Source of the DNA: Cladorhizidae sp. MBARI D1340-BT2
Taxonomy: Eukaryota; Porifera; Demospongiae; Poecilosclerida; Cladorhizidae
Assembly (NCBI GenBank): GCA_028752905.1
Contig: JAQNBH010000010.1
Span: 18,720,422-18,784,421 of the forward strand
DNA: 64,000 nucleotides
Reading direction: 5' to 3'
This document shows, piece by piece, positions 41,641-51,869 of the stretch (the stretch's first letter is position 1; the number at the start of each line of letters is the position of its first letter). A model generated the notes under the pieces. The model worked only from the letters and a program-made list of their open reading frames with translations. It did not search any database and was not told where the DNA came from. The position numbers and the translations under genes are program-made.

Positions 41641-41919
41641 GTACAGCCAAATACATGAACGGTCATAAAGCTATGGCTCTAGGGGAAGATGGTTCTAGGG
41701 GAAGAATCTTGATTTTTCTCGTCATCTGTTCTGTTTGTTATATAGTAAAATTACTTACTTAAATTAATTGATGTGTGTCCCTGTAACTTCATAATGGAGC
41801 CTTCAATTTATCTAAAATTTGGTATATATAACTTCTCCATTGATATAGCTAGCTATATATCTAATATACAATAAAATAAAATAAATTCTTCATATATTCA
41901 CATTAATTCCCCCCCTTAA

Positions 41920-42223
41920 GTGCCACAGGAAAAAATCTTTTGTTGTGTTTCCATTGCTTGAGGACTCCAGCAAGTAAGTGCTGTTGTTATGCTAGCTGGC
42001 GCTGTGGGCAAGAGCCACTTGGAGCATTTCATGGCTTACCAGCGATTAGGCCAAAGATGGTAGAAGTCATTTTAGCTAGCTGCTACCTCAATCGACAAAT
42101 TTCTAGTAGTACAGCAGGCAGTGTATTTGAGTCCGAGTTCTTCCATGTTGTGCTCTAAATCATTTGCTTACAACCAGCTATGTCACGAGTCACTTTAAAA
42201 GAAATTATCTTCACAATAACCTT
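41920..42223. other. No recognised feature
   Basis: Short unique sequence with a 72-codon ORF (41940-42158) that I do not recognise. Confidence 0.4.
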
Positions 42224-42329
42224 CTCAATAATCAACTTGAAATTGTATTCTCTCGACGTATAATTCTGATGAAGGCTAGAGCATCTAGGTGAAACGTCAA
42301 GAGAATATAATTTCAAGTTGATTATTGAG
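42224..42329. repeat. Foldback with a Penelope-type tail motif in its loop
   Basis: The left arm CTCAATAATCAACTTGAAAT is the reverse complement of the right-arm end TTTCAAGTTGATTATTGAG; arms are about 36 bp. The loop holds CTGATGAAGGCTAGAGCATC and AGGTGAAACGTC, like the 3' tail motif of Penelope-like elements. Confidence 0.75.
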
Positions 42330-42940
42330 AGCATTTTTGCATTGTAGTTAATTATTTCATTTGTTATTATTTTTAATTTATTTCTTTGTTTATTTATTAT
42401 TATTTATTATTATTACTATTATTATTATTATTATTATTGAAAATGTTTAATATGTCAACTGAGAGTTCATTGATCTTTGTCAAGTCATCGACAATGATGC
42501 TTCCCACTGCAAATCTCGCCATTTCTACTTTGTATTTGACAACCGAGTGATGACATGCTCTGCTAGTTTGTATTTTGTAGTGGACGTAATCTGGTGTGCC
42601 AATTTCAAGTTGATTATTGAGAAGATTTTTGCATTGTAGTTATTTCATTATTTGTTTATTATTATCATCATTATCATTATCATTTTTATCATCATCATTA
42701 TCATCGTCATTATTATTATTATCATCATTATCATCATCATCATCATTATCATCATTATTATTATTATTATTGAGAAGGTTATTGTAATGGTATGTCAACT
42801 GAGAGTTCATTGATCTTTGTCTAAGTCATCGACATCGATGCTTCTAACTGCAAATGTCACTGTTTCTACTTTGTATTTGACAACCGAGTTATTGATATGC
42901 TCTGCTATTTTGTATTTTGTAGTGGGCGTAGTCTGGTGTG
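42311..42940. repeat. Tandem duplication of about 300 bp separated by ATT/ATC microsatellites
   Basis: TTTCAAGTTGATTATTGAGA starts both units (42311 and 42602). Both contain TGTCAACTGAGAGTTCATTG (about 42453 and 42793) and end near TAGTGG(A/G)CGTA(A/G)TCTGGTG. Each includes a trinucleotide microsatellite of different composition. It lies directly upstream of the diacylglycerol lipase gene and could sit in its promoter region. Confidence 0.8.
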
Positions 42941-43015
42941 AATCTGGCACCTGGAAGCAATCACAGGTGCTCGATCTTCCCTGCTCACCTCTGAACTTGC
43001 AGGAAGAAGTGCTGT

Positions 43016-43288
43016 GTAAGTGAGGGTAGGTGTAGTGGCAGTGCCAGGGATTTCCTGAAGAACTGGGTAGTCGATTGTTGTTGCTGTTATTATTAGGACT
43101 TACAGATTAATGTAGCTAGTATCACAACTTGAATCTGGAACTGTGTCAGTACTGTATGCCAGAAAAGTTAGCCTGGTATTTGTGGGTCCATAACCCACCT
43201 CTGACTTCACAAGCGCCTTTGATACCCACACCGGTACGGAGAGTGAGTTAAGTATGTATTTACATTCTGTCTATATCCTTCCTTGCAG
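43016..43288 (+). other. Candidate 5'-UTR intron of the diacylglycerol lipase gene
   Basis: The donor CTGT/GTAAGTGAG at 43016 and the acceptor CTATATCCTTCCTTGCAG/G ending at 43288 are both strong. The intron would leave about 100 nt of 5'-UTR before the ATG at 43390. It is inferred from splice signals only. Confidence 0.45.
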
Positions 43289-43389
43289 GAACCAAGCTCA
43301 CTGATATATAGCAGTGTTTTTGAAACTCTTTCTGTTACCATTATCACCGCCATCATCGTCCTCACCATCACCTTGAATTCATCGTTGTC

Positions 43390-45699
43390 ATGCCTGCATT
43401 GGTGGCCTGCGGTCGGACATGGGAGTTCGGAAGCGATGACATTTTCTTTCCCGGGTGTGTTTCTGTGGCAGTGCACAGCACATGGCTCCTGGGCATGCTT
43501 GGAGGCGTTGTGTATTTCAGATCTGGTCTGGGTTGTGAACCGTCTCACTATCTCGTCAGTTTCTCCTCAAGCCTCCTCTTCATAACACTGTTTGGCATTC
43601 TTCTGGATGCGGCCATGACCGTTCTTAGTGCGCGAGGCTCTATTGTGCACGAGAAACCAAGAAGGCCAATTGTACATCTCATTCACATGAGACTAGTGGT
43701 CATCATTTTGGAGACAGTGTTGCTTATTATAGGCACAGTATTTGTATTCAAATCTCACGAGGAGATCAGTTCCATAGATTGTCCTGATTTGAGTAAAGCC
43801 CTCACCATGATGCAAGTGGTTGTGGCGGCCTATTGGTTTGCCTTTTTCATGATGATACTTGTCGCAACCATCTACCTTGACCCTTGCCACTGCTACTCCG
43901 CTAAGGTGAACTACAGGAAGGTCACCAAGCTCATCAACGATGGCAACATCGACCAAGAGGTCGTGGAGACACAGTGGAAGTTAGTCCATACCGCATGGGA
44001 GAAGAGGTTCAAGGTGTTATGCTGTTTGGCTGGGAGTGATGACATCCACCAGCTCGCTTTCAGGGAAGTGGCGGAGATTTTTGCTCATTTGTTCTGTGAC
44101 ACCAATGTGGTCATGTCTGATATCGCAGCCGGATTCGTACTTCTCCAGAAAGAAGAGATTGCTCTTGACAAAGCTAAACGAAGTGGGCATCAGCCTTGTT
44201 GTGGTGGTGGCGGTAACGATGAAGAACTTCCCTTCGATTTTCATGTCCAAGAAGACAGAGAGCTTTTTCGGGACGTAGTCCACTTCATGAAGTTTGCCCT
44301 TGGTATGTATTCATGGCCAATGTATATGTATATGAATCCATTGTGCGGTCTATGCCGGCTATACTCTCACTTGAACTGTTGCAGGAGGCATAATGAAGTA
44401 GAACAAATCCACAAAGACAACAACTGCTCTTGCTACATGGGCGGACTTCGGCAGATCACAGGACTGGATGAAATTGATGTTGTGTACGTTTCCTTTGAGA
44501 ATGACATATACAAGGTACCCTTCATGGTCTGTTTGGACCACGAGACAAAGTCAGTTGTCATGGCATATAGAGGAACACTGTCGTTTGGTGATATAGTCAC
44601 AGATCTCACTGCTAGCACAAGACCCATTGAGCTACCAGACTTTCCGAATTTTCTAGTGCACAAAGGCATGTTGAAAACTGTAGCTGCCGTTATTGAAAAG
44701 CTGGACGAATGTCAGATTTTGGAATCGGCATTTGAGAAGGCTAATGGGTACAAGTTGGTGGTGGTTGGCCATTCGTTAGGTTCAGGTTGTGCGTGTCTGA
44801 CAGCCCTCTTGCTTCGCGCGAAATACCCCGATGTAAAGTGCTTCTGCTACTCTCCGACGGGTGCACTAGTGAACGAGGCCGCTGCCAAGTATACGGAAGA
44901 GTTTGTGACCTCCATCACCCTTGGAAAGGATCTGGTTGCGAGATTGAATGTCCCAAACACTCACCGGCTCAAGGAGGATCTTGTGAGAGTAATTGAATCT
45001 TGCCAGAAGCCAAAATGTCAGATACTGGTGGAAGGATGCCTGGAGACATTCTCCAATTGCTTTGGTGGTTCTGTGGTGTTTGATGACATTGGTAACTCGG
45101 AAGTTGTTACGAAGAGTGATGATGATCCTGTCAACACTGCTATCGGTATTGAAAGTGATACCGACAATGAGGGCATTGATAATGTTGAAACTAGTCAACT
45201 TTTAACAACCGCTCTAGGTGTCGATCCGGAACAAAGCCTGTACTTATCAAGAGATATTCCTGCATACACAGCGAAGCTGGATAAACCCACCACCACCTCC
45301 ACTGCAGCTAAACAAAAATGCTCTGAAATAACTCCCATCTTTCACCCACGACTGTCATCTCTCAAGCTCCCAGTAAGAGGAGCAGGAGCAGCCAGTCATA
45401 ATTCATTAAACAGCCTCAATCAGGAGATCGAGCGAAGACTGGTGCCTCTCTTTCCCCCCGGGAAGATCCTACACATCATCGATAACAGCATAACAAAGCC
45501 GTGCTTTTGTGCATCCCGGCAGCTCGAGGTTAAGTGGGCCTCACGATATGACTTCAATAGAATGAGCGTGTCACCCGACATGATCCGAGATCATTTCCCA
45601 GATGTACTCATGAAAGCGATGAACAAGATATGGAACAAGAAGCTTGCGGATGTTGAGGATTCAGATATTAGGAGGAGTCATCAGCAATTTTCCAACTGA
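43390..45699 (+). CDS. sn-1-specific diacylglycerol lipase (DAGL alpha/beta-like), 769 aa
   Basis: It hydrolyses diacylglycerol to 2-arachidonoylglycerol-type monoacylglycerols at the plasma membrane in animals. The start is supported by MPALVACGRTWEFGSDD, which matches the conserved DAGL N-terminus. Four hydrophobic segments lie at about 22-44, 57-80, 100-121 and 138-164. The lipase domain follows: AYRGTLSFGDIVTDLT (392-407), nucleophile Ser462 in GHSLG, Asp514 in LGKDL and His695 in GKILHII, which by family comparison form the catalytic triad. A divergent acidic stretch (about 550-680) sits where the family has a regulatory loop. The reading frame is complete and has no introns. The length is close to vertebrate DAGL beta and shorter than DAGL alpha, lacking its long C-terminal tail. 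Confidence 0.93.
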   Translation: MPALVACGRTWEFGSDDIFFPGCVSVAVHSTWLLGMLGGVVYFRSGLGCEPSHYLVSFSSSLLFITLFGILLDAAMTVLSARGSIVHEKPRRPIVHLIHMRLVVIILETVLLIIGTVFVFKSHEEISSIDCPDLSKALTMMQVVVAAYWFAFFMMILVATIYLDPCHCYSAKVNYRKVTKLINDGNIDQEVVETQWKLVHTAWEKRFKVLCCLAGSDDIHQLAFREVAEIFAHLFCDTNVVMSDIAAGFVLLQKEEIALDKAKRSGHQPCCGGGGNDEELPFDFHVQEDRELFRDVVHFMKFALGMYSWPMYMYMNPLCGLCRLYSHLNCCRRHNEVEQIHKDNNCSCYMGGLRQITGLDEIDVVYVSFENDIYKVPFMVCLDHETKSVVMAYRGTLSFGDIVTDLTASTRPIELPDFPNFLVHKGMLKTVAAVIEKLDECQILESAFEKANGYKLVVVGHSLGSGCACLTALLLRAKYPDVKCFCYSPTGALVNEAAAKYTEEFVTSITLGKDLVARLNVPNTHRLKEDLVRVIESCQKPKCQILVEGCLETFSNCFGGSVVFDDIGNSEVVTKSDDDPVNTAIGIESDTDNEGIDNVETSQLLTTALGVDPEQSLYLSRDIPAYTAKLDKPTTTSTAAKQKCSEITPIFHPRLSSLKLPVRGAGAASHNSLNSLNQEIERRLVPLFPPGKILHIIDNSITKPCFCASRQLEVKWASRYDFNRMSVSPDMIRDHFPDVLMKAMNKIWNKKLADVEDSDIRRSHQQFSN

Positions 45700-46077
45700 A
45701 CATTTTGTTGGGCTCAATGTATATCCATGTGTGAAGTATTCCATTACATAGCATTTTTATTTTATAGACTATATTTTTTAATAGTCAAATTTTTCGTCTT
45801 AAAGTCGAATCAAATTGCAAACTCGTGGGATTGAGCGTGTCAGTATTGTATGCACACACAACTAACTCTTTGCTTATGCTTTAGAATCTTAGATGCACTG
45901 TGTATATATATATATACATGATCTGCATATAACTATCATGTGTGGCTAAGCCCACAAGATTGTTTAGATATTGTTGCTCACTCGAAGTTCTGGCTAGATG
46001 CTCTAGCCTTTGTCCCGAATTCGTAGAAAGTATATTTAGCTCTCTTCAACCCTCCTACTGCACCATATAAGAATAGA
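45700..46077. other. 3' flank of the lipase gene; Penelope-type tail fragment
   Basis: No canonical AATAAA was seen close to the stop codon. At 45994-46016 the sequence CTAGATGCTCTAGCCTTTGTC is the reverse complement of the tail motif seen at 42266. Confidence 0.5.
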
Positions 46078-46081
46078 TTAA

Positions 46082-46812
46082 GGGAGGAATTATCCATTTT
46101 TGGGTACAATTTTAAAACGCCCATAACAAGTTTGTGCTTCACCCCAAAAGGTTGTTTGTGATACCAAAATGCTGCTTATTTAATGAGCTTTCCAATGGTA
46201 TATTAAGTTTTGACCTAGGTGCTTCCTAGGCAAAGTTGTGGAAATCAAGCACTTCACACTAGGGTACACATAACTCAACACAAATTAGTCTACACCACTT
46301 ACAAATTTAACAGCTCTTAGATTAACCATAGGTACACATTATTGATGTAAGGAAAAAGTCAGAGCTTTAAGAAAGGTCGGTAATAAAATGGTAATAAAAT
46401 GTGACTCTCTTGACTCACTTCACTCACCCCCACCCCCTTATAAAATTGATATTTAGGAATTTTTTACATGAATATGAAAGAGCTTTCAGATGACATATTA
46501 TTTGTTAGTATTGGACCAAAAATGACCAAGTTATGTGTTCCGGAATGTAAAAATACCCAATTTGAGAAAATAGCTGTCAAAGTTGAGTTGCAACTGGTAC
46601 TCTTGGTTATGATGGTGTGTCCTCTCATTCAAATTTGTTTATTTCAATAAATGTTGTGTAATTGCATGAATAAACTGGTGCATAACTTTGTAATGGAGCT
46701 TCCAAATGCCCTGAAATTTGGAACACTACTGCTATATGTACTGTAGTATAGAATGAGCCAATAAAATAAAATTAAAAAAACTTTCCCCCCAAAATGGATA
46801 ATTCCTGGGCCC
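46082..46812. mobile_element. TTAA-flanked MITE, 731 bp (copy 4, Kolobok-like)
   Basis: TTAA occurs at 46078-46081 and 46813-46816. The left end is GGGAGGAATTATCCATTTT; the right end, reverse complemented, is GGGCCCAGGAATTATCCATT. It contains GCTTTCCAATGGTATA, the inverse of the ACCATTGGAAAGC motif of copy 1. Subterminal similarity to the element at 38552-41915 suggests it is a deletion derivative or relative. Confidence 0.8.
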
Positions 46813-46816
46813 TTAA

Positions 46817-47158
46817 AGGAGTGTAGTGTTATGTGTGTGTGTAGAAATGAGTTTTTTTCTCCCTTGAACTTGCTAAGCTCGCAGCTGAAGGGTAAATATA
46901 TCTTTGGCCCCTATTTAGATGGCCAAAAGCAATAGCTTACAGTAAGGTTTGGCATAAAAGTGTATGCAAAATATCACTGAATGGTGAGCTATACACATAC
47001 AAGAACAAAAAAAAATGTTTACTAATATTGGATTGACCTAAGGAAACAAGATGGTATTGATGTAGACAACAACCAGTCAGATGACCCTTAACCATTTATA
47101 GTCTTGTATCCCAACATTGTAAAACCAGAAAGTATATAATGTGGATACAAGGACCTTC
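46817..47158. other. No recognised feature
   Basis: AT-rich unique-looking sequence up to the start of inverted-duplication arm A. Confidence 0.4.
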
Positions 47159-48013
47159 TTAACAATCGACTTGACATTTAGTTTGTTAAAAAGGAGTGGT
47201 GTATATTAAGTACCTATCTCTTCTCTCCCACACTCTGTACAATAGGTCCCTTCATAAACATGTTAGTACCAGAAGGCTCCAAGTATTCCAATGCATGTCC
47301 TTGACTACTATGTTTCTTGACGGTGAAGTAAACCTGTGGGTAACCAGTTGGTGGGTTCGTGATGACAGTTGAGCTAATGCACGTGTTATATATACCAGAA
47401 GCAGAACAAATGACCTGCATTTGGTTTGTGATGCTTCACTCCCGGCAGCTGCAGTAAGGCCAGATGAAGCTGTGCCCGATCCTCAACCCAAACAGCTGCT
47501 GTTGTATTGGTGTGGAGTTCTCCTAGATGTGCAACTGTTGTCGGGTCAAATATACAAAAATATCTTGGATCCATAATTAAACCAATGTTTTGCCTCTGAA
47601 GAGAGAAGAAACACGCAGACACACACACACACACACATGGCTATATGGGTTCAAGTTGTTTTATAAGGGGGGGGGGGAAATTCTTCAAGAAATGAGAATC
47701 AGCCATTGAGTTGATTTCATCAAGTCCTTCAAGGAGATTGTATCTGACCCTACATGGATACATTGCACCTGAGAACACTTCCCCCCACTACACCTGAGAA
47801 CACTTTCTCCCCCCCCCCCCCCCCCCCCCCCCCCACTACACCATCCCAATGTTTTGGGTGCATAAAACTCCTTTTTATTTTTATTTCTCTTTCTTAGATA
47901 AAACCAGATCACTCGTGTAAACCACACGCATATAGATCACTGTTTACTTGGGTAAAAATAATCCTATAAAAAGTATGTTATGATATTTATTGATGTAATT
48001 GTATCCTCTAAGT

Positions 48014-48442
48014 TGTTAGGTGCTTCCCAATCTCAATGGGACAACCTCTAACCTATCTGACCCACTTCAAGCAAAGGTTTACTTCGTCCAGTCACTCTAG
48101 CTAGACTTCTCAGAATAAATATGCTTAGAAGGATTATTAGGATTGGAGTACATGTACAAGTCACGAAAACTCATATCAAGATCCTCTTGAACCTCTGACA
48201 AATCCCCTTTAAATAGGCTAACTTGTAGAGCGTTTACAATAACAAAATAGCGAGTGGATCATTCCTGATACAACCAATCAGAATACTAGAATGTTAGCGT
48301 GTATGTGTGAATGTTCTGGTTTGTCACTTTAGGATTAGGTAATGTTCACCCACAACTTGTGGTGTTGGAATTCTCATTTGCTGGTACTTCAGCTAGCTGG
48401 GCTAGCTAGTCGTTAGGCCTGCCATGGCTGAGGTGCCTAATA
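48014..48442 (-). repeat. 3' LTR of the LTR retrotransposon
   Basis: 429 bp, clearly homologous along its length to 55799-56204 with several indels. LTR divergence indicates an old insertion. Confidence 0.9.
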
Positions 48443-48457
48443 CTCCTTCCCCCTTCT
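48443..48457 (-). other. Polypurine tract
   Basis: On the minus strand AGAAGGGGGAAGGAG lies directly before the 3' LTR, the expected plus-strand DNA primer site. Confidence 0.8.
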
Positions 48458-49140
48458 ATGCAGTTGAAGTTGCCAGTCTCTGACCTTGGACAATACACAG
48501 TCTGTCAGGTGAGCATCTGCGGGTCCAACCTGGAAGTCTGGGAGCAAATGGAAGTGTTGCATCTGGTAGAAGTGTGTCAGGCTCTGTGTTGGAGGTCCAT
48601 GCTCGTCAGGAGAGCCCGTCTGCATTGTTATTGTGTCCACCAGCTCTGTACTGTACAGTGAAGTTATAGGGTTGCATTTCCAATACCCATCGCATACGTC
48701 TTCATACAGGCTAAATAGCTGAGGGCATGTGGTGGTCTGTTTGAATGACAAATGGTCTGCCCATCAGATATACTTGGAAATGTGGTAGAACTTATACAAT
48801 TACCAGGCACTCCTTTTCCACAGTTGGATATCGGGGCTCACGTGGTAACAGCTTGGAGAGTAGTAGGCAATGGGCTTTTCCATTCCTGTTGCATTCTGTT
48901 GGCTTAGGACAGCACCTACTCCTCTGTCGGAAGCACTACAACGGTTTGTATTACAAACAGATGCTTCAATGTCATGATTTCTCACAATCTTCAGTCCATT
49001 TCACATAGGCTGGTGCAATATTTCTGGTCAAATCGGATAAGACTGCTGCTACTGAACTGAAATGAGGAATAAAGCACCAGTGATACTCAGCCAGACCAAG
49101 AAATGCTCTGACGTCATCATTCGTCTTGGTTGCTGAAACT
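48450..49140 (-). pseudogene. RNase H domain and RT connection of the LTR retrotransposon
   Basis: The segment following the nested hAT reads, across frames, HFLVWLSITGAL, then CSASDRGVGAVLSQQ (the TDASDRGVG-type motif; the Asp context is degraded) and KPIAYYSPSCYHVSPD. It ends in a frameshifted HNNNADGLS-like motif near 48600. Nothing resembling integrase follows before the polypurine tract. Confidence 0.75.
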
Positions 49141-49337
49141 TCTGTATGGCTGTCAAGGATTCATACAGGATTTACAGTTTGGGGGCAAAACGTTTGGTGT
49201 TTACGTGATGGGTGTGCGTAAGCAAGCCCCAAGTAGGGGGGTCTGGGGGCATGCCCCCCCAGAATTTTTTTGCAAAATCGATGCTCTCATATTGATTCCG
49301 AGACATTTTGAGGGCACTTTCCTATAGTTAAAGTACT

Positions 49338-49444
49338 AGCACATGGACAGAACATTCTAGATTATGACACAAGCATCTTGCCACAGAATAGTTTTGTGGC
49401 AAGATGCAATTGTGTCATAATCTAGAATGTTCTGTCCATGTGCT
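49338..49444. repeat. Hairpin in the 5' region of the hAT element, plus a third direct copy
   Basis: The left arm AGCACATGGACAGAACATTC continues for about 48 bp and pairs with the right arm ending GAATGTTCTGTCCATGTGCT. AGCACATGGACAGAACATTC recurs at about 49485. Subterminal repeats of this type can be transposase-binding sites; that is inference. Confidence 0.85.
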
Positions 49445-49639
49445 ATTATTCTGTCACTACAATTAGGAAAGCTAACCACAGAATAAGCACATGGACAGAA
49501 CATTCTAGATTAACACATGATTGAACTGTGACACAGAATATTCTAGATTTATTCACAATTTTGTATATAAAGAGCAAATGCTTCAGCTAGTAGCATTCTG
49601 CAACTAAATACGACCCAGAGAAATACAAACCTACACAAA

Positions 49640-51639
49640 TGGACCTCGGGAACTTTTTTACCAGAAAGTGAGTGCGTGCTGGGTCTAGTAGAGATTCTGA
49701 GGACGACGAAGATGTAGTCCCAACTACGTCGACTAGTGATCCCTTGACATCCACCAATTCCGAAGCATCAGTAGGTAGATCAGTTTGTTTCAAAGCACAG
49801 AAGAGGAAACTCTACAAAGCCAGGCTCAGCTACAAGAAGGAGTGGGAGCAGAAATATCCTTGGGTGTACTGCGATGATCCTAAGAAGGGCATGTTCTGCA
49901 AGCTCTGCCAGAAGCGAGGAAATGCACCTTCTACAGCCAGGGGTGCATGGACCACTCGGGTAATTCAGGATTGGAATCATGCTATTGAACAATTCAAGGA
50001 ACACAGCCAGTCAAAATGGCACAGAGATGCTGTTATCCATGCTTGAATGGCAGAACAAGGAAAGGAGCAGAGTGTCCTACAACTGCAATGTTCAGCAGCT
50101 GCTAAGGAGGCTGAAGAAAGGAGAGCAAAGAACAGAAACATAGTGCTGCTCCTTTCCTTGTTCTGCCATTCAAGCATGGATAACAGCATCTCTGTGCCAT
50201 TTTGACTGGCTCGATATATTTTCTTGCCAAAAAACTCCTGCCCCTTACAACCACATTCTATCCCCTGGTACAGTTGCAAATTGCAAATGGAGATGAACTT
50301 CTCCAGCAACATGTCAAAGAGGGGCCACAAAATGCTCAGTACACATCCACAGTGATGCTTTTAGAGGCCATCAATAGCTGGCTAGATGGGAAGCTAATTG
50401 AGCGCTTAAAATCAAGCCCATACTTCTGTGTTAGCTGATGAGTGTGTAGATATTAGTACTACAGAAGAGCTGTCCATCTGTTGTCGGTGGATTGTAAATG
50501 GAAAACCAGAGGGGCATTCCTTACAGTGCTCCTCATATGTACCCAAGATGCTGCTACCATTTCAGATGCAATCAGCCCCTTCCTTGAGTCGAAGACCTGG
50601 ACTATCGTAAACTAATAGGCCAAGGTTATGATGGAGCAGCCACCTTTGCCGGAGAACACAATGGAGTTCAAAAAAGGATGCCAACTCTAGCGGCACATTC
50701 CTTTTACATCCACTATGCCTGCCACAGGCTTCAACTAGCAAGCATGCAAGCTGCTAACAGTGTTCCAGAGATCAAGAAGATGTTTGGAACAATGGGAACC
50801 TAAAGGACGAAAGAAGTGAGTGGTTGGGTTCAGTCGAGTCTGAAAAATCTCTGTTTAAGGAAAACACGATATAACACTCGGCACACATGGATGGCTCTGC
50901 ACGAAGCCGTTGGTCTTCTATCACAACCACAGCCGAGTATCGAACTCTAGTTGCAATTCCATACGTCGATTCCCTTCTTCTAAATATTAGGAGTCGATTT
51001 ACTGATAAAGCCGTGAAGATTGTTACTGCCATGTCCATATTCAGTCCCTCCCTACTGCCCGCTGAAGCATCCTTACCATCATACGGCAGCGAGCAAATCA
51101 TAATTCTTGCCGAGTTCTATCGAAAAGAAGCAGAGGTTGAGTATGTGGGGATGACTTACACCTCACCTCCATTGCTTGATGGTGATGAGCTTCTTTCAGA
51201 GTGGAAGATATTTCGACGGGCTTTGCTAGTGGAGAAAAAGGCAATAATGGAACGTACTAAAGAAGAGTCGGTATCTCCTAGCATGCAAGAAATCCTGGAT
51301 GAGATGAACAAGTCACATACGTACGGAGGAATTTTCCCTGAGACGTGGAAGCTATTGAACATTACAATGGCACTTCCTGTTGGCACAGCAACAGTACAGC
51401 GTTCCTTTAGTCAAATGAAGTTGATTAAAACTCGCCTACACAGTCGTCTATCTGACTCAAACATAGAACATTTAATGAAAATCAGTATAGAGGGTCCTCC
51501 ATTGACCGATGTGGACTTTAATGCAATTCTCGACAGAAAAATAGACGCATTTTACTTTAATTTAGTACTACTGAACTCACTGTATTGTAATTTTCACCAT
51601 ACATTATTGTATATCTTCTCTTATATATTAATTTATTAA
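49640..51639 (+). pseudogene. hAT transposase with TTF/ZMYM-type zinc finger (ZNF862-like), inactivated
   Basis: The N-terminus MDLGNFFTRK meets a stop. An acidic region (SRDSEDDEDVV) is followed by a zinc finger with FCKLCQKRG and HSQSKWHRDA (49880-50040). After a palindromic insertion, QLQIANGDELLQQHVKEGPQ, LADECVDISTTEELSICCRW and KLIGQGYDGAATFAGEHNGV are found in different frames. The C-terminal ORF 50887-51639 contains SLLNIRSRFTDKAVKIVTAM and the hAT dimerisation motif MALPVGTATVQRSFSQMKLI then KTRLHSRLSD. An internal deletion near 50800 removes part of the RNase H-like core. Confidence 0.82.
50005..50211. repeat. 66-bp perfect-looking inverted duplication inside the hAT transposase
   Basis: Arm 50005-50070 starts AGCCAGTCAAAATGGCACAG. 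Arm 50146-50211 is its reverse complement. The loop is 75 bp (50071-50145). The left arm is the natural coding sequence of SQSKWHRDAVIHA, so the right arm is an added inverted copy. Confidence 0.92.
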
Positions 51640-51869
51640 TTAATTGTGCATGCATAATTATTATAATTTTATTACTGTTGATCATCTTTGAATTTGCTAC
51701 GTTCCCTTCTCTGTACTGCTCTTTTTCCCCTGCTGTCATAAGAAATGTCATTAATATAAATTTTTATTGTGAAAATTCTTGGGTGGGGGGGTTGAAATCG
51801 TTTTAGGGGGTATATTCCAGGGCTTCCCCCCCCTGTATGAAACCCTGGCTGTGATCTTTGCTTGCATTT

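Larger units (their letters stand above)
38552..41915 (-). mobile_element. Putative Kolobok-type element with nested insertions
   Basis: The left end after TTAA (38548-38551) is GGGGGGAATAAATG. The right end before TTAA (41916-41919) is, as reverse complement, GGGGGGGAATTAATG. It contains a degenerate Mutator-like transposase on the minus strand. The subterminal sequence ATAATGGAGCCTTC and CAATAAAATAAAAT near 41800-41880 matches the right half of MITE copy 4 (46690-46770). Likewise GGTACCAAAATG at 39391 matches GATACCAAAATG at 46160. A foldback MITE and a piggyBac derivative are inserted in it. TTAA targets and this transposase type fit Kolobok. The boundaries are inference. Confidence 0.6.
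49154..51848 (+). mobile_element. hAT element (ZNF862-like) nested in the LTR retrotransposon
   Basis: The termini are CAAGGATTCATACAGG and, reverse complemented, CAGGGTTTCATACAGG (14 of 16). GCTGT flanks it (49149-49153 and 51849-51853); the similarity extends to ATGGCTGT versus CTGGCTGT, so an eroded 8-bp duplication is also possible. Excision with one GCTGT restores the RT reading ITAIQKF. The element contains two prominent palindromes and a degenerate transposase. Confidence 0.87.
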
